Positions 1-9,698 of a DNA stretch of 64,000 nt are shown piece by piece. A program made the position numbers and the translations under genes. The notes beneath the pieces are model-generated. The model was not told the DNA's origin. It did not search any database and was given only the letters and a program-made list of their open reading frames with translations. The DNA is from Cryptomeria japonica (Eukaryota > Streptophyta > Pinopsida > Cupressales > Cupressaceae), in contig NC_081406.1 in the NCBI RefSeq assembly GCF_030272615.1, forward strand, positions 394,900,439 through 394,964,438, in the 5' to 3' direction. The first letter of the stretch is position 1; every line of letters starts with the position of its first letter.

Positions 1-1925
1 AATGAAAGTGCCATCACCAGATTACATGTGCTTGTTTGAAGATATGCTGCACAAACAGGGATGTCACATGAGTACATTGCAAGATGCAGAAGACAAGATG
101 CCACTCAACTGGGTTATGCACTAGACTGACAGAAAAGGCATTTTGAGATGCTAGTGTAGAAGAAGAGTGATTTGTTTTTCATCTTGATAAACTAGTTGTG
201 ATATGGTCTGAGCTGATCAAGGAGAAAGCAAGGCTAAGCAGATGAAAATAGAGGAATGTGGCCCGACTGAAGATGGTGTCTGGTAAAGGTTGATGACAAA
301 GTGTCATCAAGAAGGTTTACCAGTATGTAAGTCCACCGGTAATGTGAGCAAGGTGTAGATGTAGATGTTCTCCCACTTTGTGAGAATGTGTATGCTTTGG
401 ATAGACATGTCTGAAGACCGGTTTAGGTGTTCCACTGACAGTTCAGCAAGTGCAAACATGATGAGTAAACTGATAGAATGTGAGATACCGGCTGGGTTAG
501 TATACAGGGAGGAAAGAGGAACCGATAGAGGGTTTGGTCGGTGATCCTATCTAGATCGACTTGAAGAGCCAAGCTGGCAGATGGTCAACACGGATACCAT
601 GCAGAGCTAAAGTGGTGAATATGTAGAGGATTGTGATGTATGGAGTCAAAGAGGTAGTTGTGATTGGTTCGACATTAATGGTGATTTCAAAGATTGAGGT
701 AAAGTTGCAGAGTTGTGCCACTTGAGATCCAGGACAGATTGATTGTGTGGACCAAGATAGGCAAAGGAAATAGTTGAGCCATTTATGGTGACTGACTGAG
801 CAAAGCCGATAGATTGATTGTAGGTTGTTAAAGAAGGAAGGCATGTTTTGGAAGATGCGCGAATGGCAGAAATGTGCAGGTAGTCATCTCAGAGTTGTGA
901 TCCGATCCGATCTGATTGGATTTTCCATGCCTCATGATCAGTGGAGAAAACCCTAAGGCACCAAGTTTGAATTGGTTTTTGGCGAGAAGTTTGGGTTATA
1001 ATTATGCAAGCCTAAGAGATAGTTAGTTGCTAGTGAATAGAAGAATATTGTGCTACTTTGAAGTGTATTACTTTTGCATGTGAGAGAAAATCAGCCAAGT
1101 GCTCAACAAGCATCTGAGAAGTGAGTGAGAGTGAGGGAGATCCTGGTTGAAGCGTTCAACCAGTAGGAGAGAAGAACCGGTAGTGTTCATACCGACAGAG
1201 CAAAAGTGAAGTAGGTTGCAGAGAAGGAAGACAGAAAACTAAAAAAGTGTTGTACTTGTAAAGAGTAGAGAGTAAGGTGGAGATCGAGTAGAGCAGAAGA
1301 GGAGGAGAGGTATATCGATAGAGTTTATCAACAGAGAAACAATAGATAAGAGCAGCAAGAGAAGTGAGTTGGTGTAGCAGAGAAGGTATCTCACCGGCAG
1401 AAAAAGGCATATGAAATGGTTGCAAGATTCACTTGTAACAAGATTTCTACTTTTGTATTTGAAGTTTACTTTAAGAACACTGAGTTGTAGCTTGGTGCAG
1501 GGGTTGGTGCTCCTTGGGTAGGTGCCCTAAATTTAGGGGTGGGTGCTCCTTTGGGTTGTAGCCCATACATTCAGGGGTTGGTGCTCCTTTGGGTTGTAGC
1601 CCAGAAAATTCAGGGGTTGGTGCTCCTTGGGTTGGTGCCCTACACAATAACAGTGTTTTCATTGTGAGGCTGGATTGGAGTAGTAGACTCTAGCAGCATT
1701 GCTCAATGATTTTTTTCCCATCTTGGGTTTTCCTCGTATATGTTGGTGTTATGTGATGTCCCCTTGTGTATGTTTACATTCGAGTTAGTATCCTCACTAA
1801 CCTGTAAGTCTGATCATAGTTAGAACCATTAACTAGTATTTCTCACATTGGATAGCTAAAGAGAAAATTTTGAGAACCACTGATTCACCCCCTCCCCCTC
1901 TTAGTGGTGCATTGTGTCTAATAGT
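1..1925 (+). other. Unassigned repeat DNA with an LTR-like 3' end
   Basis: No credible coding frame is seen; the short open frames are unrelated to each other and to any family I recognise. The last 200 bases resemble the tail of a copia-type LTR: a TTTTCC-type stretch with GTGTTATG near 1745, then CACTGATTCACCCCC with a pyrimidine-rich block around 1882-1905, the same style of ending as the other LTRs here. No primer-binding site follows it; the sequence runs directly into the purine-rich 3' end of element F. It may be a partial LTR joined by deletion, or non-coding 3' sequence of F. Left limit unknown. Confidence 0.35.
1499..1642. repeat. Four-copy minisatellite, about 35-39 bp unit
   Basis: Units beginning CAGGGGTTGGTGCTCC, or a close variant, start at 1499, 1534, 1572 and 1611. 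Unit lengths are about 35, 38 and 39 bp, and they contain the alternating phrases GGGTTGTAGCCC and GGGTAGGTGCCC. On the minus strand one frame stays open through the repeats and reads GAPTPE/QPKG-like units, but it is short and has no support as a gene. Confidence 0.85.
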
Positions 1926-2030
1926 AAGGGGGAGTATGTGTATATGTGTATAATTTTTTTTTGTAAGCACCACTTAGCGGTATTGTTGTAAAATTTTCTA
2001 AGTGTTTCCATGAATGCCAAAGGGGGAGAT
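1926..2030 (+). other. 3' end of element F internal region with polypurine tract
   Basis: Purine-rich AAGGGGGAG near 1927 and AAAGGGGGAGAT at 2019-2030, the latter touching the LTR start at 2031. In LTR retrotransposons this tract primes plus-strand DNA synthesis. The sentence-like context CCATGAATGCCAAAGGGGGAG recurs before the 3' LTRs of elements C and D, so F belongs to the same broad copia-type group. Its upstream genes are outside the window or deleted. Confidence 0.8.
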
Positions 2031-3011
2031 TGTTGGCTTGATGATGATTGTAATGAGTTCATCATATGTTGTCATTGATGAAACACATACACACACATAT
2101 GTTTATATTGTCTATCGATATGAATTCAAGTTGTTTATACTACAACCGATATTCTAGAGGTTTATTTCTAACTAGTATTTGGTGACAACTAGTATATGCA
2201 TGGAGATAACCACTTGGTTATACATGTCTCAACATCAACATGAAGATCCAGTGGAGACTATCTCAGAAGCATCAAGGACAAGCGATTTAACTCTAAATGG
2301 TATTAAGTGTTCCAACTGGTAATCGTAGATTGTGTGATGAGTTATCACCATCGACAAGATTTAGCGGTATTTTTGTTATGAGTTATGATCACTTGACCAG
2401 ATACACTGCACCTAGGAAATTGTGTTATGATTTCTTGAGGCCGACATGAAATCTAAATGTCTATATATTGACATCACAATGAATTATTTTGTAAGAGTGA
2501 AAGTGATATGTTATGTGCAAAGACAAAAGTGTTAAGTTGTAGAATATGTTGAAAAGCAGTGTTGAATATGCTTAAAAGGATTTGATCAAGAAAGTATTGT
2601 TCTACTCAGACAAATCAAACATATCATGTTGTCTTCTAACAATTACAACATAATTAAAATCCCCTAACTGGGTAAGCTCTAACAACCTTCATTGTTCAAA
2701 TCCTCTAACAAGGTGATCCATTAGTTTGGAATCAAAAATGCTCCACTAAGGTTACTCCTAACATGGTACTACCTTTCATATGGTATAGCTTTTAATCAAG
2801 CTATGGGATCTCTAACAAGATTCAGTCCTAGCAGAGCACTTTGTAGACCTTAACCAATCAGTTATCTATTACTACAGATAGTTAACTTGTGAGTTCCATC
2901 TCACTGTGGTATTTACCTATTTGGGTTTTTCACATACAAACACTTGTGTTATGGTGGATGTTTTACTTATTGTGGATGTTGTTATATCATTTTGGATTGT
3001 AGGCATTGTGT

Positions 3012-3025
3012 TTAAAAGTTTTGTT
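3012..3025. repeat. LINE target-site duplication, left copy
   Basis: TTAAAAGTTTTGTT here is repeated exactly at 8219-8232. The two copies bracket the minus-strand LINE, and F's LTR reads through naturally when one copy and the LINE are removed. Fourteen bases is in the normal range for target-primed reverse transcription. Confidence 0.85.
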
Positions 3026-3199
3026 TTTGATTAATTAAAAATAGGTTTTAAGGGACCCAAAACCCAGTTACATATGAAAGATATTCAGGAAAGAAACAAA
3101 ACACAACGGCTGCAAAAACCAACAAAAGGACCAGCAACATAGAAAAGGACAGCAAGAGGCCAGCAAGAAATTGGCCCCAAGCCTAGCAAAAACATAAAT

Positions 3200-4485
3200 T
3201 TAGAAATTCTTCATGGTTTCTTCTGCATCCTACACCAAAAGTATCATTGCCTTAGCCGCTTCCCTCAAGTCAGTATTTTCCTGAGCAATCTGGCTTTCTT
3301 TCATCTCCATATCCTTCTCTGCCATAGTCTGCCTAGTTTTGCGCCTAGGGGTCTGGTGGCTTAGGCTGGGGGTAGGAGCATCTTCAATAACTACCAGGTT
3401 CTTCTCCTAGTTTTTCTTTTCTAGATGATTCACCAATGCATTCATGTTCTGGGAGGAGACTTTAAGAACCTGGAGGCTATGGTCCATAAGACTTTTCAAG
3501 GCTTTCTTGTTTCTAGCCATCCAGGCATTGACATTGTCCTTATCCTCCTCCACCTGTTCCTTCATTATTTTGATGACATCCTCCAGATGTTTCAGGTTGC
3601 CTTTTATCAAATCTTTCTCCAGCTAGTCTTCCATTTCCATTTCCTCCTCTACTTCACTATTCTCCGTCTCCTCGTGCTGCTTCCCTGGTGTGCTAGAGGG
3701 TAGGAGCTGGGTTTTTTAATATGGTCAGCTAGGCTCTCATTTAGAGAAGAGGCTAAATAGAAGGGTAAAGATATTTTAGCCCCATGGCGGAAGTGGTTTA
3801 GGATGGCGAAATGATAATTGTAAATTTTTGTAAACCTGCCATCCATAGTTAAATATTCCATTAAAGCCCTAAGAACTTTTTGCCAGAAAGGTTTTACCTA
3901 TTGGGGGGTGAAGTATGATATGTTGTCCTTCTTCACCAAGTTACCCTTCTCATCCTTCATCTTAGGGAAATTTTTGAAGGCCTCAGCAATGTACTTTCTA
4001 TCCCTATAGAATTTTGTCCCCTCCATCTTTAGTCCCGTGACCTCTGAGATCAAACTTTCATCAATTTGCCAGATTTCCCCAAACAGGGTAGCCCTATTAT
4101 TGCTCTAGCTTTTAGCGAACCCGTGAGACACAGAGTTTCTACTACCATGGAGCTTCTCCATATAATCAGTGAAACCATGTTTGTGGAGCCTTCTCCACAC
4201 CTTTCTTTCACTCTTCCAGTGCTCACAACCTGAAGGTTCATTCCTGTTAAGGTTGCCTCCCATTTTGCTTTCTAGGTAACAATATCCTCTATTACAACTC
4301 TCGGCCCACGGGTAAAACTCTGAATCTCTGGTTTCCCCTTGTAAAGAGTCTTTTACAATTTTGAGATTTCCACTCATGTTCATACGAACCCGGCTATTAT
4401 TAAAATTACCTTTCGCACTCATCATCTGGTAGTTCATCTGCCCCCAAAATCTGTCATTGGTACTCGTACCCCAGAAATCAATCAT
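3200..4485 (-). pseudogene. LINE ORF3: uncharacterised coiled-coil/gag-like protein
   Basis: ATG at 4485 lies four bases after the ORF2 stop (4490-4492). One frame stays open to 3649 except for two TAG codons where CAG is plausible. A one-base shift near 3700 then continues the protein to a TAA at 3200, about 428 codons in total. Visible parts: an N-terminal polar region; a central helical segment with ISEVTGLKMEGTKF, then YNYHFAILNHFRHGAKIS and LPFYLASSLNESLADH; an acidic Glu-rich linker; and a predicted coiled coil (LKHLEDVIKIMKEQVEED onward) with Lys-rich C-terminus. I do not know its function. The central segment is loosely like gag-like domains in conifer-type transposons and like ORF2 of elements A-C here, by eye only. 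An ORF placed after RNase H is not standard for plant L1 elements, which usually have ORF1 and ORF2 only. Confidence 0.6.
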
Positions 4486-4489
4486 GATA

Positions 4490-7400
4490 TTAGCTTGATC
4501 TAGTAAGGTGATCAAAATATAATTGTTCCTTAATCTCCCACTTGATGTGATCTTCCCCTATATATTTGACGCCCTTCTCCAATTTAACCCCTTCATTGGC
4601 AAGGATATCCGCTAACTTGTTACCCTCTCTAAATGTGTGGGTTATAATAATGCTAACATAGCTATAAAGGATAGCTTTAGCATTTTTAATAATATTGGCA
4701 ATATTCCAGGAAACTGAACTATTACCTTTGAGAGCTTGTATAATATTTAAAGAATCCCCTTCGAGCCAGATTTTTTTAAATTTGAATTCCTTGGCTAACT
4801 AGAGGCTCTTAAGCATGGCTATAGCTTCAACCACATGGTTGTTTTGGGTTCCAAAAGGGGAAGCAAAAGAAGCAATACCAGCAATACAACTTCTTTGAGA
4901 ATTTTTGATAATTCCACCTCCACTAGCCTTTCCAGGGTTCCCTTTGGCAGCCCCATCAAAATTAACCTTTATCCAATCATAATCAAGAAACCTCCAGACA
5001 ATGTTATCTCTCTTCTTCTTGTTGTCCGATCTATAGACCTTATGAATTAGGTTCCATTCAGTAAAAATGTCTTTTTCCGTATCATTCATATCAATAATAG
5101 CCCATTGCTAATTATTCTTGTGAGGGATGTTGATGTTCTCCTTTATAGCCCTGCATATTTTATCAAAGACTACCTGAGTATTACACTTATCTTCCCTAAA
5201 TATCCTTTTATTCCTTTCTTTCCCAATGCCCCAACATATCATGGGGAGGGTCAAAGACCATAGGTTCTTAATGATTTGACATTTGGTAGGATAATTCCAT
5301 TGCCATATGATATCCTTAATGCTTTTGTTCATGACCCAGTTAATTTTCCATTTTTCCCACATTTTACACCAGATTTCCCTTGTGAAGGAACAATGAAAAA
5401 ATAGGTGATCAACTGATTCCCCCTCCTTCTGACAGAGCTCACATCTATTAGGGAATTTGAAGCCCCTTCAAATTAAATTATCAATAGTAAGGGTACTATT
5501 ATGAGAAGAAAGCCAAAAGAAAATGTTGATTTTAGGGATCAAGATGTTGTTCCAAACTTTTCTCCAGATGGGATTACTGATTTGAGAGAAAGTGTTTTTA
5601 TAGGCAGAAGAAACCGTGAATTCACCTTTAGGATCATTTTTCTAGAGGAAAACATCATCATAGTTTTTGTTAGGGGAAAAGGACAGCAACTCTTTCTGGA
5701 GAGAGGAAAAACCAGGATGGATGTTCTCAAGTTTAACCCACTTATTCTCCTTCCAATAGTCACAAACCATCAGCCCAAACCTCCTTTTACATTCTTCAAT
5801 AGCTTGATTGTTGTTTTGATCAAATAGGGCTTCATTCTTCATCCAGGGGTCCTCCCAAAACCTTATTCTGTCACCTTTTCCAAGGACCCATCCAGCTCCA
5901 ACTTTTGCAACTTTTATGGATTTGGTTACGCTATTCCAGATGAAGGATCTAGCCGGGATATCCTCAGAATTAAGGATTCCTTGGATACTCTGATTCTTAA
6001 TGTATTTGTCAAACCAAATTTGGTTCCAGTCTTTCTTAGTGTCATAGGCTCTCCATAACTGCTTGGCAAGAAGAGCTTTGTTAAAAAAATTTATAATTTT
6101 AATCCCCAACCCTCCTTTGTTCTTTGGTCTAGACACCTTATCCCAGGCAATCAGAGGTATTCTCTTCTTTTCTTCCACTCCTAACCATAAGAATCTCTTC
6201 TGAATTCTTTCCATAGCTACAACAATTTTAGCCGGAATACCAAACAGACTGAGGGCATAAATAGGATGATTTTGAAGGGTAGCTTGGAGGAGCTATATTT
6301 TCCTAGCCTGAGATAACATTGAACCTTTCCATTCTGCAAGTCTCTTATTAATTTTATCAATGATCATATTCCAGAATGAATTTGGGGGTGCCAACCCTAA
6401 AGGAAGACCCAGGTAGGTGGAAGGTAGTGATTCCACTTTGCATCCAATAATATTGGCAATTTTTTGTTGTCTTATGACTGGAGTATTGAGAAAGTACATA
6501 GAAGATTTGTCCCAATTAACTTGCTGACCAGTTGCCAAAGCATAAGAGTTGAGAGCTATTTTGAAGGCTTCAGCCTCCTTGACTGAAGAATATCCCATGA
6601 TGATAGTGTCATCAACAAACTGTTGATGAGTGCAAAACACATTGGCAGAGGAAGGTTGAAGACCTTTGATAGTTTTTCTTTGTTTCAACTTATGAATCAT
6701 TCTACTCATACTTTCAGCCATAATGGTAAAAAGGATAGGAGATATGGGGTCTCCTTGTCTTAGCCCTCTGGAACTTTTAAAAAAATTTGTTGGAGAACCA
6801 TTAACCAAAATAGAGAACATAGGAGTAGTGACTAGTTCTCTGATTATTTTGATAATCTTATCACCAAAACCAAAAGCCCCCGTGATTTTAAATAGAACAT
6901 CCCATTCAACTCTATCATAAGCCTTTGCCAAATCCAGCTTTATCAAGAAACCTTCTTTCTTTGCAGCATTGAGGGAGTGAATGTTCTCATGAACAAGAAT
7001 GATTGAGTCAAGAATCTGTCTACCAGGAACAAAGCCTTTTTGCTCTTCAGATATGATGAAGGGAAGCACCGCCAAAATTCTAGTAGTCAAGACTTTGGAT
7101 ATTATTTTATAGAAAGAGTTGCATAAGCTAATTGGCCTAAATTTGCCCATAGAATCTACCCCAGCAACTTTGGGGATTAAGGCAATAAAAGTGGAATTCA
7201 ATTCCTTAAGGATTCTTCTGGATCCAAAAAATTCTTTCACCGCATTAACCGTATCCTTCCCCACAATATTCTAGAATTCTTGAAAGAAGAACATAGGGAA
7301 TCCATCAGGGCCCGGAGCTTTATCCCCTTGAAAAGAGAAGACAACTTTTTTGATTTCTTTAGCAGACGGGATGGCAGCAAGGGTCTTATTCTGAATAGGG

Positions 7401-8218
7401 TTTATGATTTTAGAAATATTATTAACCAGATTGAGTTGATGGGTCTGATCAAGATCCTCATTACTAGATAGAAGCTGCTTGAAGAATCTAACGGCTTCAT
7501 CCCTGATGTCATCCTCATTAAGAAAAGTGTTGTTCTCAATAGTTAATTTTGTGATTCTATTTGCTGCCTTATGTTTTAGGGAAGTCATGTGGAAAAACTT
7601 AGTGTTTCTGTCCCCTGCCTTCAGCCATATAGCCCTGGATCTTTGTCTCCAATATATTTCTTCCCTAGAAATAATGTTGTGAATGTTGTCAAGGACCTTT
7701 TCTTCCATGGCTTTGGAATACTTTTTGTAGCCTTCTTTCTGGATGGAAATTTGTATCTGGTCTAGTTCCTCCTTTAATTTTTTCTTTGAATCAAAAATAT
7801 CACCAAAGACCTTCTTGTTCCAAGTCTTAATATTGGTTTTGACATATTTAAGTTTTTTGGCAACTTTATACATGGTTGTTCCATTAACATCAAGATTCCA
7901 CCATTCAACAATGGAATTTACAAGGTTGGGGTGGGATATCCACATATTTTCAAAATGAAAAGGGAATCTTTGATTATTCTTAGAGTTCTCAGCAACAAAG
8001 GAAATGGGATAATGGTCTGACCCAATTCTATTAATAACAGAAAGGGAACAACTATGAGAAAGAATCCAATCATTAGAGAGAAGGGCTCTATCAAGTCTTA
8101 CCTGGATAAGATCATCACCATCTCTTCGGTTTGACCAAGTATAGGAGGCTCCATTGAGATCCAAATCAATGAGAGCATTGTCATTGATAAAGTCCATCAA
8201 GTCAGATTCACCGTGTCA
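4490..8218 (-). pseudogene. LINE ORF2 (endonuclease-RT-RNase H), 5' truncated
   Basis: This is the retrotransposition enzyme of an L1-type LINE. Endonuclease C-terminal half near 8200-7960 has DLMDFINDNALIDLDL and the catalytic SDHYPISF. The RT (about 7330-6290) has KAPGPDGFP, IALIPK, FRPISLCNSFYKIISKVL, KLDLAKAYDRVEW, RGLRQGDPISPILF and the active site QQFVDDTIIMG, where Val replaces the usual Ala of FADD. A cysteine/histidine cluster CELCQKEGESVDHLFFHC near 5440-5390 is the RVT zinc-binding region. RNase H (about 4980-4560) has VNFDGAAKGNPGKASGGG, HVVEAIAML, LEGDSLNII and HTFREGNKLADILANEG. In-frame stops lie at about 7265, 6290, 5475, 5107 and 4798, mostly TAG. The frame ends with TAA at 4490-4492. 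Not functional as it stands. Confidence 0.93.
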
Positions 8219-8232
8219 TTAAAAGTTTTGTT
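8219..8232. repeat. LINE target-site duplication, right copy
   Basis: Exact repeat of 3012-3025. After it the F LTR continues with AAGTTCATCTACCGG and its U5 end. Confidence 0.85.
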
Positions 8233-8320
8233 AAGTTCATCTACCGGTTAGTGTTTAAAGTAGTTTTATTTTTGGTGTCACCGATTCACCTCCCCCTCTC
8301 AGTGCTTTTCAAGTCCATCA

Positions 8321-8420
8321 AAGGGTTCTACTGGCAGAGATTTGTTGAATATATTTTGATGCACATGATAAGTGGTGTTGGCGTGACTTATCTGTGTGTG
8401 AATAAAGTTGTATTCATATG
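8321..8420 (+). mobile_element. Fragment of element D's 5' LTR
   Basis: 8321-8388 aligns with D's 3' LTR at 33419-33486 (AAGGGTTCTACTGGCAGAG against AAGGGTTCTACTAGCAGAG, and GATAAGTGGTGTTGG). It then jumps about 330 bases and resumes with TTATCTGTGTGTGAATAAAG (compare 33816 onward) up to CATATG at 8420, where E-outer begins. The internal deletion means this LTR copy was rearranged before or after the E insertion. Confidence 0.75.
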
Positions 8421-9698
8421 TGTAGCTAGGAAATTTGGAAATCATCAAAGCAATATAAACATTAGTCATAGCTCAATCACAAAAGCTCAAATGCAATAAT
8501 CAATCCTAATTACATCCAATAGAGACATGAAAGCAAAACATTCAAGATTAAAAACTAAGCAAACCAAATGCAGATCTGAATGTCTCCTTCATGTGACTGA
8601 ATTGTCCTTCTTTCTCCTTCAAATAGCTTTGTTGTGGATCTCACCTACAAGTGCATACACATGAGATGAAAGCAAGTAGACAAGATAGAAGCGCAAGAAT
8701 ACTCGAAGCGTGATTGATTCGACAAAGTGATTCGAAAATGCGATCAACTGGGGATTTTGATTGAAGAAATTCATCCAATTTATAGATAAATTTGAGAAAA
8801 GATTAGATTAGCATGAAATTGATTCGAACAGAAATTCAAATCAAGAATAGCAAAATTATGACATGTGTATGACAAATTGCTATGCAAGGACTTATGACAA
8901 GATTTTGAAATAGAAATAGACATTTAGGAATTTAGGAGAAATTAGAAAATTAGGTTAGAAATGATGACTTGGAATTTAGGAAATTGATGCAAATTAGGTA
9001 AATTAATTAATAATTTCTCATTCATTAATTAATTCACAAAAATAGGAGGAAATTAATTATCCAATTAAATAAACATTTAATTGTGACAAGAAGACTTGGG
9101 ATAAATAAATAAATTATTTAACCTAAAGGGGAGAATGACAATCAAGATTAAATGAATAAATCATAAAACCTTAGAAGATGAACTAGAAATGCAAAGACGA
9201 CAATTAGGTCTTGATGTAAGATTGATTTGATGTCGATTCGATCATGATTTTGAATTGATAAATGATTTGATTGATAAATGTGCCAATTGACGCAGAACAA
9301 TGACTAATTGATCCAAATTGACATGATTGAGAAGGATGACGATAGATGTCAATCGATCGCAAAATGACAAGATTGAAAATGACAACGATCGATGACAAAT
9401 CGATTGCAAAAACCCTAATTAGGATTGACGATGTCCAAAATGATGACAAATGAACACGCACATTGATGTGACAGGATAAGATTGACCAAAATCATGACTG
9501 AGGATTGTTATCGACAAGACCAAATTCGAAAGCGAGAAAAATGAGGAATGCAGAAGGAGGACTCGATGCCCACAAATGATACAAACCAAGTGCGAATCAT
9601 AGGAGAAATGTTAATGCGACGTAAAAACCCTAAAATAAGGCAATGCGCAAATGTTAAAGTATGACTCCGCAAGTGTTGACCATTTTTAGGTGTCTACA
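8421..9698 (-). mobile_element. E-outer 3' LTR
   Basis: Its partner at 26576-27853 has the same length with scattered substitutions (for example ATTAGTCATAG against ATCAGTCATAG), so the insertion is fairly young. It has a TATA-like TCTATAAATTGG on the minus strand near 8775-8790, AT-rich segments built from AATTAATTAAT phrases, and repeated TTGTCATCGATC-like phrases between 9230 and 9430. Confidence 0.9.

Larger units (their letters stand above)
3026..8218 (-). mobile_element. 5'-truncated plant L1-type LINE with an extra 3' ORF
   Basis: A 5193-bp unit bounded by the 14-bp repeats at 3012-3025 and 8219-8232. Reading on the minus strand: partial endonuclease, reverse transcriptase, RVT zinc-binding region, RNase H, then a separate ORF3 and a short 3' UTR. 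The 5' end is cut inside the endonuclease domain, the usual result of incomplete reverse transcription, so ORF1 is absent. The 3' end (left) lacks a long poly(A); it is only A/T-rich. The coding parts carry a handful of stops, so the copy is dead but not ancient. Confidence 0.88.
2031..8320 (+). mobile_element. 3' LTR of copia-type element F, split by a LINE
   Basis: The LTR starts TGTTGGCTTGATG directly after the polypurine tract and runs to 3025. It resumes at about 8219-8233 after the LINE and ends near 8320 with the typical U5 phrase CCGATTCACCTCCCCCTCTC. The joined LTR would be about 1.08 kb. From 8321 the sequence matches the interior of element D's LTR (compare 33419 onward), so F appears to have inserted into D's 5' LTR. 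AAGGG at 8321 is the expected target duplication, but the other copy would lie left of the window. The exact 3' end (…TCCATCA) is inferred from where D homology begins. Confidence 0.65.

Noticed and set aside
1-1470. Short minus-strand frames at 551-844 and 1156-1425 as genes
   Set aside because: No start context, no domain, low-complexity composition, and they lie in LTR-like repeat DNA.
4835-5050. 71-codon plus-strand frame
   Set aside because: Antisense of the LINE RNase H region.
3200-8218. Variant genetic code or TAG suppression
   Set aside because: TAG excess is explained by CAG-to-TAG and TGG-to-TAG decay, and B keeps CAG where A has TAG.
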